A stretch of 33,838 nt of DNA from Tagaea sp. CACIAM 22H2. Lineage in GTDB: Bacteria > Pseudomonadota > Alphaproteobacteria > CACIAM-22H2. Below are positions 15,409-24,730 of this stretch, in pieces; the first letter of the stretch is position 1; every line of letters begins with the position of its first letter. The notes under the pieces are model-generated. The model was not told where the DNA came from. It did no database searches and worked only from the letters and a program-made list of their open reading frames with translations. The DNA is taken from NCBI GenBank assembly GCA_014444615.1, contig PVXE01000047.1, positions 1-33,838 on the forward strand, written 5' to 3'. The position numbers and the translations under genes were made by a program.

Positions 15409-16052
15409 TGAAATTTCTGCTGGTCAATCCCAACACCAATACGCGCACGACCGACGCGATGGCCGCGATCGCCCGCGAAGCCGCCCCTGGCGATACGATC
15501 ATCGCGGCGACGGCGGCGTTCGGCGTGAACTTGATCGTGGACGAGAAGATGCTTGCCAAAGCCGCCGAGGCGGTGGAAGCGCTATTCGCCGAGTTCGATT
15601 TCTCGGGGTTCGATGGTGCCATTGTCGTGGCGTTCGGCGACCCGGCGCTCGAGACGGTGCGAAAATCCTGCGCCGTGCCCGTCACGGGCATCGCGGAGGC
15701 GAGCATGCTGGAAGCGGGGGCCGACGGACGGCGCTTCGGTGTGGCGACCACCACGCCCTTGTTGGTCAAGTCGATCGCCAAGCGTGCCGCATCGTTGAAA
15801 CTTGGCGCGCAATTCACCGGCGTACGCCTGACGCCGGGCGACGTTCACGCGCTGATGGCCGATCCGGCGGCGTTGGAAGCCGCGTTGGGGGCGGCGTGCG
15901 AGACGTCGATCGCGCAGGATGGCGCGCAAGCCATCGTGATTGGCGGCGGGCCGTTGGCGGTGGCCGCGCGGGCCTTGGCGCCGCGCTTCGCCGTGCCTAT
16001 CGTCGAGCCGATCCCGGCGGCCGTCCGCCTTGCGCGCAAACGCGCCGCTTAA
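15408..16052 (+). CDS. Asp/Glu/hydantoin racemase-fold protein without the catalytic cysteines
   Basis: This 214-residue protein opens with MKFLLVNPNTNTRTTDAM, the characteristic start of hydantoin/allantoin racemases in the Asp/Glu racemase superfamily. These enzymes use two cysteines, one in a C-F-G-D-P motif and one in a G-C-A-G motif. Here the first is VVAFGDPALE (Ala75 at the Cys position) and the second VIGGGPLAVA (Gly180 at the Cys position). The fold seems intact, but the two-base racemase mechanism should not work. It ends tail-to-tail with the lyase of the long minus-strand operon, stops overlapping by 4 bases. ATG 15408 fits the family; ATG 15339 would add 23 residues. Function unknown; a decyclase-like or binding role is possible. 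Confidence 0.8.
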   Translation: MKFLLVNPNTNTRTTDAMAAIAREAAPGDTIIAATAAFGVNLIVDEKMLAKAAEAVEALFAEFDFSGFDGAIVVAFGDPALETVRKSCAVPVTGIAEASMLEAGADGRRFGVATTTPLLVKSIAKRAASLKLGAQFTGVRLTPGDVHALMADPAALEAALGAACETSIAQDGAQAIVIGGGPLAVAARALAPRFAVPIVEPIPAAVRLARKRAA

Positions 16053-17080
16053 ACCTTTATCGCGGCGAGGCGTTTGGCCAACTCGTCGGGATCGATGTCC
16101 AACAATGTCGGATTGGCGCGCAGCAGCACGGCGTCGCTCGCCGTTTCGCCCAGAACGATCCCGGATTCCTTGCAGGCCGCTTTAAAAGCGGCGGCCGGGC
16201 CCCGCGTGCCCAGCCAGAACGTGCTGGTGGTTTCGGCACCCGACGGACGGATCGTGAAGCCTGCGTCGCTCAATGCTCGCTCGAAAGCTTGACGCCAGAC
16301 CATCGCGCGAGCCCAGCTGGGCTCCAGCTTGCCGAGTTCGGCGAGAACCAGCGCCGCGATCGGCCAGAATTGCGGCAAGGCACCGCCGTGCCGGCGCCGG
16401 TCGCGCTCGATGCCGTCGAGCAACGCGGCGGGCCCGGCCAGCACCGCGCCGAAGGGCAGGCCCAGCATCTTCCACAGCGACAGATAGACCGTATCGAACG
16501 GCTCGGCGAAATCCGCCATCGAAATGCCGCGCGCGGCCGATGCGATGGGCAAGCGCGCGCCATCCAAATGGAGCGCCACGCCCGCCTTCTTCGTGGCGGC
16601 GATCACGGCTTTCATTTGCGCGGCGGGAAACATTTCGCCATGGCGGCGGCGAACCGGCGTTTCGATCGACACGGCGCCGATCATTCGACGGACCTTGCCG
16701 TCCTGCGCGCGGGCCAGCGCATCGGTTACTGCTTTGGCCGCGAAGCCGGGCCCCGTGGTCGATGCGACGATGGGCATGATGCCCGCACCGGTGACCAACG
16801 AGTCGCCCGTATCGTTCAGGATATGGCTGTCGGGATGCAGCAGCACGCGCCGTGCGTCGCGACCGCATAGCCGGTCGAGCGCCAGAAGATTGGCGAGCGT
16901 GCCGGTCGCGAAGATGACCGCGCGTTCCTTGCCCAGCGCCGTGGCGAGTTTCGCTTCGCATTCGCGGATCAACGCGCCTTCGCCGTAGCTGTCGGGCGTC
17001 ACGTCGCGGCTGATCGCGGCGAGCCGCGTCACGAAACTTGCGTCGCCATAGGCGCCGTCGATGTCGAGACGGATCGTCAT
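16049..17080 (-). CDS. Threonine-aldolase-like (beta-eliminating lyase family) PLP enzyme
   Basis: This 343-residue fold-type I PLP enzyme resembles low-specificity L-threonine aldolases, which cleave beta-hydroxy amino acids to glycine and an aldehyde. Visible features are DSYGEGALIRECEAKLA near the N-terminus, AVIFATGTLANLLAL, the cofactor Asp in VALHLDGARLPIASAA and the candidate Schiff-base Lys in YLSLWKMLGLPFGAVLAG. The usual VENT-type segment is replaced by VSIETPVRRRHGE, so the substrate may differ. Start ATG 17080 overlaps the acyl-CoA synthetase stop (ATGA). It is the last gene of the long operon, and could release glycine or another amino acid from the compound handled upstream. Tryptophanase-type lyases are an alternative within the family. 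Confidence 0.75.
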   Translation of the reverse strand: MTIRLDIDGAYGDASFVTRLAAISRDVTPDSYGEGALIRECEAKLATALGKERAVIFATGTLANLLALDRLCGRDARRVLLHPDSHILNDTGDSLVTGAGIMPIVASTTGPGFAAKAVTDALARAQDGKVRRMIGAVSIETPVRRRHGEMFPAAQMKAVIAATKKAGVALHLDGARLPIASAARGISMADFAEPFDTVYLSLWKMLGLPFGAVLAGPAALLDGIERDRRRHGGALPQFWPIAALVLAELGKLEPSWARAMVWRQAFERALSDAGFTIRPSGAETTSTFWLGTRGPAAAFKAACKESGIVLGETASDAVLLRANPTLLDIDPDELAKRLAAIKV

Positions 17081-18594
17081 AGCGTCGGCCGCTTGCCCTT
17101 CGACAAGCCCTCGGCCTCGGCGATCAGCTTTTTGCGGTCGGGCTTGTTGGTCGCCGCCAGCGGAATTTCGTTGCGGAACGCGACAAACCGCGGATGCGCA
17201 TAGGCCGGGCCGTTGGCGAGCGCGAATTGCTTGATCTCGGCTTCGGTCGGCGAAGCGCCCGGCGAGGGCACGACGAAGGCGAAGGGGATGGCGCCCTTGA
17301 TGTCGTCGGGCACGGGCACCACGCAAGCTTGGTGAACGCCGGGCATACGCTCCAGCAGACGCTCGACTTCACCCGGCCAGACGTTTTCGCCGCCGACCAC
17401 GAACATGTCATCGGCGCGGCCGACGAAATAGAAGAACCCGTCCTTGTCGCGGCGGAAAATATCGCCCGAGCGATACCAGCCGTCCTTCAGCACGGCACCG
17501 GTCTTTTCGGGCAGATTGTTGTAGCCCTCCATCATCATGGGGCTGCGCATATAAAGGACACCTTCATCGGCGTTCGGGCCTTCGCGCAATTCCGCTTCGC
17601 TGCCGGGTACCGGATAGCCGCAGGCGAGCGACGGGCGCGGAATTCCGTTCGGATGGATGCCGAACGGCGCTGGGCCCGCTTCGGTGGTGCCGTAGCTGTT
17701 GTTGATCAGCGCCTTGGGAAACAGCGCCTGGATCTTGTCGATCAGCGCTTGGGTCAGCGGCGCCGAACCCATCGTCACGTTCGTGACGGAGGAGAAGTCG
17801 AGCGTCGACAGGAGCTCTTTCTCCTTGGCGACAAGGGCGAGCATCGTCGGCACGGAGGTGAGCCATGTCACGCGATGGTCTTGGATCGCGCGCGCGTAAA
17901 TCTTCGCATCGAACGCCGGCAGGAAGACGATCGAAGCACCCGAGGCGAGTGCCCCTTTGACGCTGATCGTCGCGTTCATGTGGAACATCGGCGCGCCGAC
18001 GATATAGCGGTGATGCGACCGCTCGCCATAGAGCTTCGCCGCCGTTTCCATCGACCAGCGCTGACTATCGTGCGACAGCAACACGCCCTTGGGCATGCCG
18101 GTCGAACCCGACGTATAGAGCAGCATCGCAAGTTCGCGGGGCTCGGGCTCGACCGTGTCGAACGCGCCGGGATCGAGCAAGGCGTCGAACCCGCCATCGT
18201 CATAACCGATGCGCGCGACACCGGGCGGGCAAACCGGAATGCGATCGGTGTCGTGGAACACGGCTTTGAGCTGCGCGTCGTCGGAGATGTGTTTGACGAT
18301 GTCGGCGCCTAGCTTGAACGAGATCGGCACCGAGACGAGGCCGGCGCGCATCGTGCCGAAATAGGCGTAGAGATACTCGAGCCGGTTGAGCGACAGAATG
18401 CCGATCCGGTCGCCGCGCTTATAGCCGCGCTTCAAGAGCCCGCGCGCCACGGCGTCGCATTTCTCGTCGAGTTCGCGATAGGTGATTGAGCGCGGATTGG
18501 CGGGATCGCGCAATTCGACGATCGCGATCTTGTCGGGGGCGGCGTTCGCGTCGAAACAGCGACCGAGATTGCGCGACGGGATGGGCATTTGCAT
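17077..18594 (-). CDS. Acyl-CoA synthetase (AMP-forming)
   Basis: This 505-residue adenylate-forming enzyme activates a carboxylic acid with ATP and couples it to CoA. The ANL motifs are clear: A3 LLYTSGSTGMPKGVLLSH, A5 NNSYGTTEAGP, A7 YRSGDIFRRDKDGFFYFVGR, A8 DDMFVVGGENVWPGEVE and a C-terminal catalytic Lys region ATNKPDRKKL. Two starts are possible: ATG 18594 with AAGGA only 3 bases away, or ATG 18588 with the same AAGGA at a better 9-base spacing. It lies 9 bases after the FAD oxidoreductase gene and overlaps the lyase gene. In the operon it would activate an acid released by the hydrolases; a thioesterase is encoded near the operon start. The acid is unknown. Confidence 0.9.
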   Translation of the reverse strand: MQMPIPSRNLGRCFDANAAPDKIAIVELRDPANPRSITYRELDEKCDAVARGLLKRGYKRGDRIGILSLNRLEYLYAYFGTMRAGLVSVPISFKLGADIVKHISDDAQLKAVFHDTDRIPVCPPGVARIGYDDGGFDALLDPGAFDTVEPEPRELAMLLYTSGSTGMPKGVLLSHDSQRWSMETAAKLYGERSHHRYIVGAPMFHMNATISVKGALASGASIVFLPAFDAKIYARAIQDHRVTWLTSVPTMLALVAKEKELLSTLDFSSVTNVTMGSAPLTQALIDKIQALFPKALINNSYGTTEAGPAPFGIHPNGIPRPSLACGYPVPGSEAELREGPNADEGVLYMRSPMMMEGYNNLPEKTGAVLKDGWYRSGDIFRRDKDGFFYFVGRADDMFVVGGENVWPGEVERLLERMPGVHQACVVPVPDDIKGAIPFAFVVPSPGASPTEAEIKQFALANGPAYAHPRFVAFRNEIPLAATNKPDRKKLIAEAEGLSKGKRPTL

Positions 18595-18603
18595 CGTTCC
18601 TTG

Positions 18604-20079
18604 TCAGGCGGCGGCGTTGCGGCCGGCGATGCGCCCGCCGACGAAACTTTCGGCGATATTGCCGCCGGAGAGATAGAGATGGCCGAACACGCTGCCGAGT
18701 TCGCCCGCGACATAAAGCCCGGGGATCGGCGCGCCATAGGGATCGAGCACGCGCTGCTCGCGATCGTGCGGCAGGCCGCCTTGGGTGTTCGACACGACCG
18801 GCCAGACTTTGGCGGTCGAGAACGGGCCCTTGCGGATCGGCAGCATCGATCCGGCGGGACGGCCGAAGGCCGCGTCATTCCCCGCGTCGCAGGCCGCGTT
18901 CCAGGTATCGACACTGCGCTTCAACGCAGCGCCATCGATCCCGTGACGCGCGGCGGCGGCGTCGAGCGTCTCGTCTTCGGCGAAAATCGCCGCGTCCAGA
19001 TCGCGCGGCGTGTGCTTACCGAATTTCGCGGCAACGGCTTCGTCGTTCCAGGTCGGCGCGCTGATCGGATAGCGCGCGCGCCCATCCGCATCGAGCAGCA
19101 TAATCGCGGGTACACGCGGGAATTTCTGACGCGACGTGTCGTAATGCTCAAACGGCCGATGCCCCGTGTCCTGCATATAGGGCTCGTACTCGTTCATGAA
19201 GCGATGGCCGTCTTGATCCAGCAGGATCCAGGTCATCGTCACGTCGCCGCGCAAGCCCTCGGCATTGTTCCAATCGGGCAGGCGCTTCACACGGATGCCG
19301 AATTTGTAATCCGGATCCGGATGCTTGAGGCCGTAGGAGCCGTGATAGTGCCACATATGCCAAAGCCCGGCGCCGGCGGCTTGGCCCATGCGCAAGCCGT
19401 CGCCCGTGTTGAAATCCACGGCGGCCGACAGCACGGGCTTCAGCACCCAATGCTGCCGCTGAATCTCAGGTTCGGCCTCGAACCCGCCGCAGGCGAGCAC
19501 GACCGATTTCGCCGCGATCGTTTTGCCCGCCACGACGATGCCGGTCACGCGGTCGCCGGTCTTCGTCAAGCGTTCGACGCGGGTGCCGAGTTTCACCTCG
19601 ATCTTGCGCTTGGCGACGTTGCGGCGCACGACTTCGAAAAGGCGCGCTCCTTCGATCGCGCCGCGCACATGCGCGTAGTCGCGCGCGACGTCGAACCCGT
19701 CGAGCGCTTCCACAAAGGCGAAGCCGAACGTCTTATAGCCGGGCAGGGGATAATTGCCCGAATTGGGCTTCAGGCCGATCGTGCCGCCGACGGGGGCGCA
19801 TAGTGCGCGCGCATAGTCGGCCAGCGTGGTCATACCGTCGGCGAGCACTTTCAGAACGGGCTCGGGCGTCGTGCCGCCATTGGTGGCGACGAGATAGGCC
19901 ATCGCGTCGTTGGCATCCTTGGCGATGCGCAAGCCGCCAGCCGAACAGACCGAGATGCCGCCAGGGATCGCGTTCTTCTCGACCAGCAGCACGCGCTTGC
20001 CGGCGTCATGCGCTTCGATGGCGGCGACACCGCCGGCGAAACCGAATCCGACGACGATAACGTCGTAGTCCTGGGTCAT
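18604..20079 (-). CDS. FAD-dependent oxidoreductase of the fumarate reductase/tricarballylate dehydrogenase type
   Basis: This 491-residue flavoprotein has the N-terminal dinucleotide fold DVIVVGFGFAGGVAAIEA with the acidic ribose binder VLLVEK, then GGISVCSAGGLRIAKD, a mid FAD segment VVLACGGFEAE, and the C-terminal GLYVAGELGSVFGHLYLSGG. This is the pattern of soluble fumarate reductase, tricarballylate dehydrogenase, urocanate reductase and 3-ketosteroid dehydrogenase flavoproteins, which add or remove hydrogen across a C-C bond. There is no Tat signal and no haem domain, so it is probably cytosolic. The start overlaps the creatininase-like stop (ATGA). It probably carries out the redox step on the operon's substrate; direction and substrate are unknown. 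Confidence 0.85.
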   Translation of the reverse strand: MTQDYDVIVVGFGFAGGVAAIEAHDAGKRVLLVEKNAIPGGISVCSAGGLRIAKDANDAMAYLVATNGGTTPEPVLKVLADGMTTLADYARALCAPVGGTIGLKPNSGNYPLPGYKTFGFAFVEALDGFDVARDYAHVRGAIEGARLFEVVRRNVAKRKIEVKLGTRVERLTKTGDRVTGIVVAGKTIAAKSVVLACGGFEAEPEIQRQHWVLKPVLSAAVDFNTGDGLRMGQAAGAGLWHMWHYHGSYGLKHPDPDYKFGIRVKRLPDWNNAEGLRGDVTMTWILLDQDGHRFMNEYEPYMQDTGHRPFEHYDTSRQKFPRVPAIMLLDADGRARYPISAPTWNDEAVAAKFGKHTPRDLDAAIFAEDETLDAAAARHGIDGAALKRSVDTWNAACDAGNDAAFGRPAGSMLPIRKGPFSTAKVWPVVSNTQGGLPHDREQRVLDPYGAPIPGLYVAGELGSVFGHLYLSGGNIAESFVGGRIAGRNAAA

Positions 20080-20831
20080 AGACCGAGCTTGCGCAATCCG
20101 TCGACCAGATCGGCGACCATCGCGTCGAGCGTGGCGCGACCTTTCTCGAGCGTGGCGCCGCGCGGATCGCCGCGCGCGCCCGACACGCTGTAATCGGGCG
20201 TCGACTTGGCGTTGCCCCGGAAAATCGTGGGTATGTAGAACACGGTCTTCGGCTCGGTCAGCGCGTTGCCGTAATCCTCGACCGCGCGATCGATATGCGC
20301 GAGATCCGGCGCGATTGCCAAGATCAGCGAGGCTTCCATCTCGTCGGCATGGCCGCCCAGCTTCTGGCTCATCATCCCGCGCGTGGCGCTGCCCAGCGCG
20401 CGGATATGCGCGACCGGAATACGCACGTTCTTATGCTCCAGCGTTTCGCGCACCACGACCGTCACGGGGCCTTCGGTCGACACGCCGGTATTCACGATGA
20501 CGATGTTCTTCGCCTTGTGGCGGATCAGCCCGTCGATGATGTCGTGCAGCACGGCCTGGAACGTCTCGGGCCGCAAATGCTGGCTGCCGGGATATTCGAC
20601 GAAGGCGGGGTAGTAGCCGAAATCGACCACCGGCGCGATCAGCACCGGCAGCGACTTCGCCACGCCGTCGCACAAGGCGCGTGCGACCAGATAATCGGTC
20701 TGCATCGGCAAATGCGGCCCGTGCTCCTTGGCGCGCGCGCCGATCGGGATCAGCACGGTCGAGGTCTCGATCTTGGCCGCGACTTCCGGCCAAGTTAGAT
20801 TCTCGATCCAAGCGCGGCTGGTATCGGTCAT
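20076..20831 (-). CDS. Creatininase-family amidohydrolase with altered metal site
   Basis: This 251-residue protein has the creatininase fold: IPIGARAKEHGPHLPMQTD near residues 28-46, FGYYPAFVEYPGSQHL, VIVNTGVSTEGPV around 114 and GHADEMEASLILAI. Classical members hold two metals with E-x-H...D and N-G-H-x-x-N motifs. Here His37 and Asp46 are kept, but the Glu position is Lys35 and the NGH motif is Asn-Thr-Gly (114-116), so two usual ligands are missing. It may bind one metal, use other ligands or be a divergent subfamily. Members open cyclic amides or cleave formamides (creatininase, ArfB, MftE), which suits a lactam or cyclic urea in this operon. It overlaps both neighbours by 4 bases. Confidence 0.78.
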   Translation of the reverse strand: MTDTSRAWIENLTWPEVAAKIETSTVLIPIGARAKEHGPHLPMQTDYLVARALCDGVAKSLPVLIAPVVDFGYYPAFVEYPGSQHLRPETFQAVLHDIIDGLIRHKAKNIVIVNTGVSTEGPVTVVVRETLEHKNVRIPVAHIRALGSATRGMMSQKLGGHADEMEASLILAIAPDLAHIDRAVEDYGNALTEPKTVFYIPTIFRGNAKSTPDYSVSGARGDPRGATLEKGRATLDAMVADLVDGLRKLGL

Positions 20832-21922
20832 AGGTAAAGCTCCAGGAAGCGATGGATGTCCGGGCCCCAGAATTTCTGGGCCGTGCTTTCGAACAGATGG
20901 CCTTCCCACGGCAGGAAGCCGAAGGCGGGATAGATTTTGGACCACACGATGCGGCCATTGCCCGCCAGCGCCGCCGCGATTTCCTTGGTCGGGCGGATCG
21001 AATAATCGTTCTCCGCCTGGATCAGGAACAGTGGCATCGTCACCTTCTTGGCGGCGGCGATCATTGTTTCGCGCAAACGCGGCGTGCGGTCCCAATTCAT
21101 CGCGGCTCCCGCGAAATCGATCGCGCAACGGAAGCGATCGCATTTCGACGCGGCGAACAGCGTGTTGGTGCCGCCGAAGGACGAACCCATTACGCCGATA
21201 TGATCCTTGCGGATTTCCGGCAGCGCTTCGACGGTGGCCAGCGCCGCGATCACATCGTCGCTTTCGCGGTCGAGGCGCACCGCCAATTGGTTGTCATATT
21301 CGTCCGTGCCGAACTCGGCCTTCACGTCCTCACGCCACGGTGCGCCCGGCGAATTGCCGTAGCCGCGCCGATGCGGCAGGAACGAGGCGATGCCCCACGA
21401 CATCAACGTCGAAGCCGTGCCGGGGCGGCTGACATCCAGCGTGCCTTGATTGATGCCGCTGCCGTGGTTCAGCACCATGCAGGGGAAGGGGCCGTCGCCC
21501 GGCGGCAGATAGAGATAGCCGGCGAGCTCGCGCCCGTCGGACTTAAACTTGATCTCGCGTGGCACGATCGGCAACGCATGCAGCGAGGTGGGGCGCATGC
21601 CGTTGGGCAACGCCGAATCGTCCTCGGCCACGATCACGCGATCGAACCCGTCGATCGCGGCACTCATGGTTTTGCGCACCGCTTCGAAATCGGGGCTCGC
21701 CGCGCGCGCGTCGAGATCGTCTTGATGCGCCGCCTTGGTTGGGAACTCGCATTCCCAGGTGACGTCGGGCACGCGGCCTGCCCCTTCTTCGGCGCGCACG
21801 AAAACGCGGCCCGCCGCCAAACCGATCGCGCGGCGGACCGCGCAGGCGCGCCGGCGGATCGCCAGCACCTCCGCCGCCTTGCCCGGCTTGGCGTAGTAAT
21901 GCGTGCGTTCGACGATGGGCAT
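20828..21922 (-). CDS. Two-domain protein: dimeric alpha-beta barrel fused to an alpha/beta hydrolase
   Basis: This 364-residue protein starts at ATG 21922 with a GAGG ribosome-binding site 6 bases upstream; a TTG at 21934 overlapping the OppF stop is less likely. Residues 1 to about 100 (MPIVERTHYYAKPGKAAEVLAIRR to KTMSAAIDGFDRVI) look like a ferredoxin-like ABM/NIPSNAP barrel. Residues about 125-364 are an alpha/beta hydrolase of the dienelactone hydrolase/acyl-peptidase type: PCMVLNHGSGIN, the nucleophile in GVMGSSFGGTNT, an acid in IQAENDYSIRP and the His in WEGHLFES. It is probably a cytosolic esterase or amidase on the imported compound. The N-terminal domain may dimerise it or bind substrate. 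Directly after OppF, it is well placed to act first on the cargo. Confidence 0.78.
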   Translation of the reverse strand: MPIVERTHYYAKPGKAAEVLAIRRRACAVRRAIGLAAGRVFVRAEEGAGRVPDVTWECEFPTKAAHQDDLDARAASPDFEAVRKTMSAAIDGFDRVIVAEDDSALPNGMRPTSLHALPIVPREIKFKSDGRELAGYLYLPPGDGPFPCMVLNHGSGINQGTLDVSRPGTASTLMSWGIASFLPHRRGYGNSPGAPWREDVKAEFGTDEYDNQLAVRLDRESDDVIAALATVEALPEIRKDHIGVMGSSFGGTNTLFAASKCDRFRCAIDFAGAAMNWDRTPRLRETMIAAAKKVTMPLFLIQAENDYSIRPTKEIAAALAGNGRIVWSKIYPAFGFLPWEGHLFESTAQKFWGPDIHRFLELYL

Positions 21923-21930
21923 GCGGAACC

Positions 21931-22868
21931 TCAATTCGGGAAATGGCAGCGGATTTGTCGGCCGTCGTTGCCCGCAACCAAGGCGGGGTCTTCGACGCGG
22001 CAGCGATCCTGGGCTTTCGGGCAGCGCGGATGGAAATGGCAGCCGATGGGCCGCTCGCGCGCATTCGGGATTTCGCCCAGCAGCGCTTCGGGTATCGGCA
22101 AATCGGGATCGGGCTCGGGCACGGCCGCGATCAACGCTTCGGTGTAGGGGTGCGCGGGCTTGTCGAAAATCGCGCCGACAGGCCCGATCTCGACGATCCG
22201 GCCCAGATACATGATCGCCACGCGATCGGCGATGTATCGCACCGCGCCGAGATTATGCGAGATGAACAGCATCGACAGGCCGTAGCGTGTGCGCAGCTCG
22301 CCGAGCAGGTTCAGCACCTGCGCTTGGACAGAGACATCCAACGCCGAGGTTGCTTCGTCGCACACCACGAGCTTTGGCGACGAAGCCAGCGCGCGCGCGA
22401 TGGCGATGCGCTGGCGCTGCCCGCCGGAGAAGGCGTGCGGATAACGTTCGGCCGCGTCGGCGGGCAGGCCGACGATCGACAGCATTTCGCGCACGCGGGC
22501 TTCGCGTGTCGCGGCGTCGATTCCCGCCGCGCGCATCGGCTCGGCGACGATGTCGCGCACGCGCATGCGCGGGTTGAGCGATGACATCGGATCCTGGAAC
22601 ACGGCTTGGATGCCCCGCCGCAAGGGACGCATTTGCGCTTCCGGCAGATCGGTGATGTCGGCACCGTCCAAGCGGATGCGGCCGGCACTGACCGCCAGCA
22701 GCTTCAGCACCATGCGCGCGAGGGTGCTTTTGCCGCAGCCGGATTCGCCGACGATGCCCAGCGTCTCGCCGCTCGCCAGTTTGAAACTCACGCCATCGAC
22801 CGCGATCAGCGGATTGAGGCCGGGGCTCTCGAAACGGCGACCGACTTTCTCGACTTCCAGGATCGGGT

Positions 22869-22872
<4 letters not shown>
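21931..22872 (-). CDS. OppF/DppF-like ABC transporter ATP-binding protein
   Basis: This 313-residue ATPase shows Walker A GESGCGKSTLARM, the Q-loop VFQDPMSSLNPRM, signature FSGGQRQRIAIARAL, Walker B VVCDEATSALDVSVQ and the switch His in ISHNLGAVR. The C-terminal peptide-transporter extension is present (HFHPRCPKAQDRC, ending in IRCHFPN). It forms the ATPase heterodimer with the OppD-like protein, whose stop overlaps its start by 4 bases. It is part of a complete importer of five consecutive genes. Confidence 0.92.
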
Positions 22873-23854
<982 letters not shown>

Positions 23855-23855
<1 letters not shown>

Positions 23856-24730
23856 CAGCGGCCCTGCAGCTTGGGATCGAGCGCGTCGCGCAAACCGTCG
23901 CCCAGCAGATTGAAGCCGATGATCGTGATGCCCAGCGCCAGGCTGCCGAAAATCGCGAGATATGGATCGGTGCGCAAAGCGGGCAGGCCGTCGCGGATCA
24001 TGCCGCCCCAGCTCGGCACGGGTTCCTGGATGCCGAGGCCGAGGAACGACAGCGTGGCCTCCGCCATCACGATGAAGCCCACGCCGACCGAAGCGCGCAC
24101 CAGCAGCGGTGCGGCGATATTCGGCAGCAAATGGCGGAGGAAAATCGCCCAGGTCGGTGTGCCCGCGACGATCGCGGCGTCGATATAAAGCTCCTCGCGG
24201 ATCACCAGCACGAAAGATCGTGTGAGGCGCGTGACACCCGGCCACCAAACCAGTGCCAGCGAAATGATGACGGTGAGGACGCCCGAACCGATCATCGACG
24301 CAATGAGGATCGCGATCACGACTTCGGGGAAGGCGAGCATGATATCGACGAAGCGCATCAGGAAGGCGTCGATCCGCCCGCCCATATAACCCGCGATCAT
24401 GCCGAGGATGGCAGCGACGGTCAGCGTGATGGCAAGGACAGCGCCCGCGACCAGCAGGGAGACGCGCGCCCCGTAGACAAGGCGGCTCAAAATATCGCGG
24501 CCGAGCTTGTCGGTGCCGAGCGGGTTCTGCGCGGTCGGCGGCGACCACGGATTGAAAAGATCGGTTTCTTCGGGCGAGTGCATCATCAACGAAGGGCCGA
24601 TGACCGCTACGAACACCACGAACAGCACGATCGCCCCGCCGATCAGCACGTTGCGCTGGCGGGCAAGGCGGCGCAGCACCAAGCGCCAGCCGTCGATCGG
24701 ATACCGGGTCGTTTGCGTTGCGGCGGTCAT
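23855..24730 (-). CDS. OppC/DppC-like ABC transporter permease
   Basis: This 291-residue inner-membrane permease has a first membrane helix at about residues 28-50 (NVLIGGAIVLFVVFVAVIG), the DppC-type NPLGTDKLGRDILSRLVYGAR segment, further helices, and the EAA loop DAAIVAGTPTWAIFLRHLLPN that contacts the ATPases. It ends GDGLRDALDPKLQGR, typical for this family. The start overlaps the OppB stop by 4 bases and the stop overlaps the OppD start by one. It forms the channel with the OppB-like protein. Confidence 0.92.
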
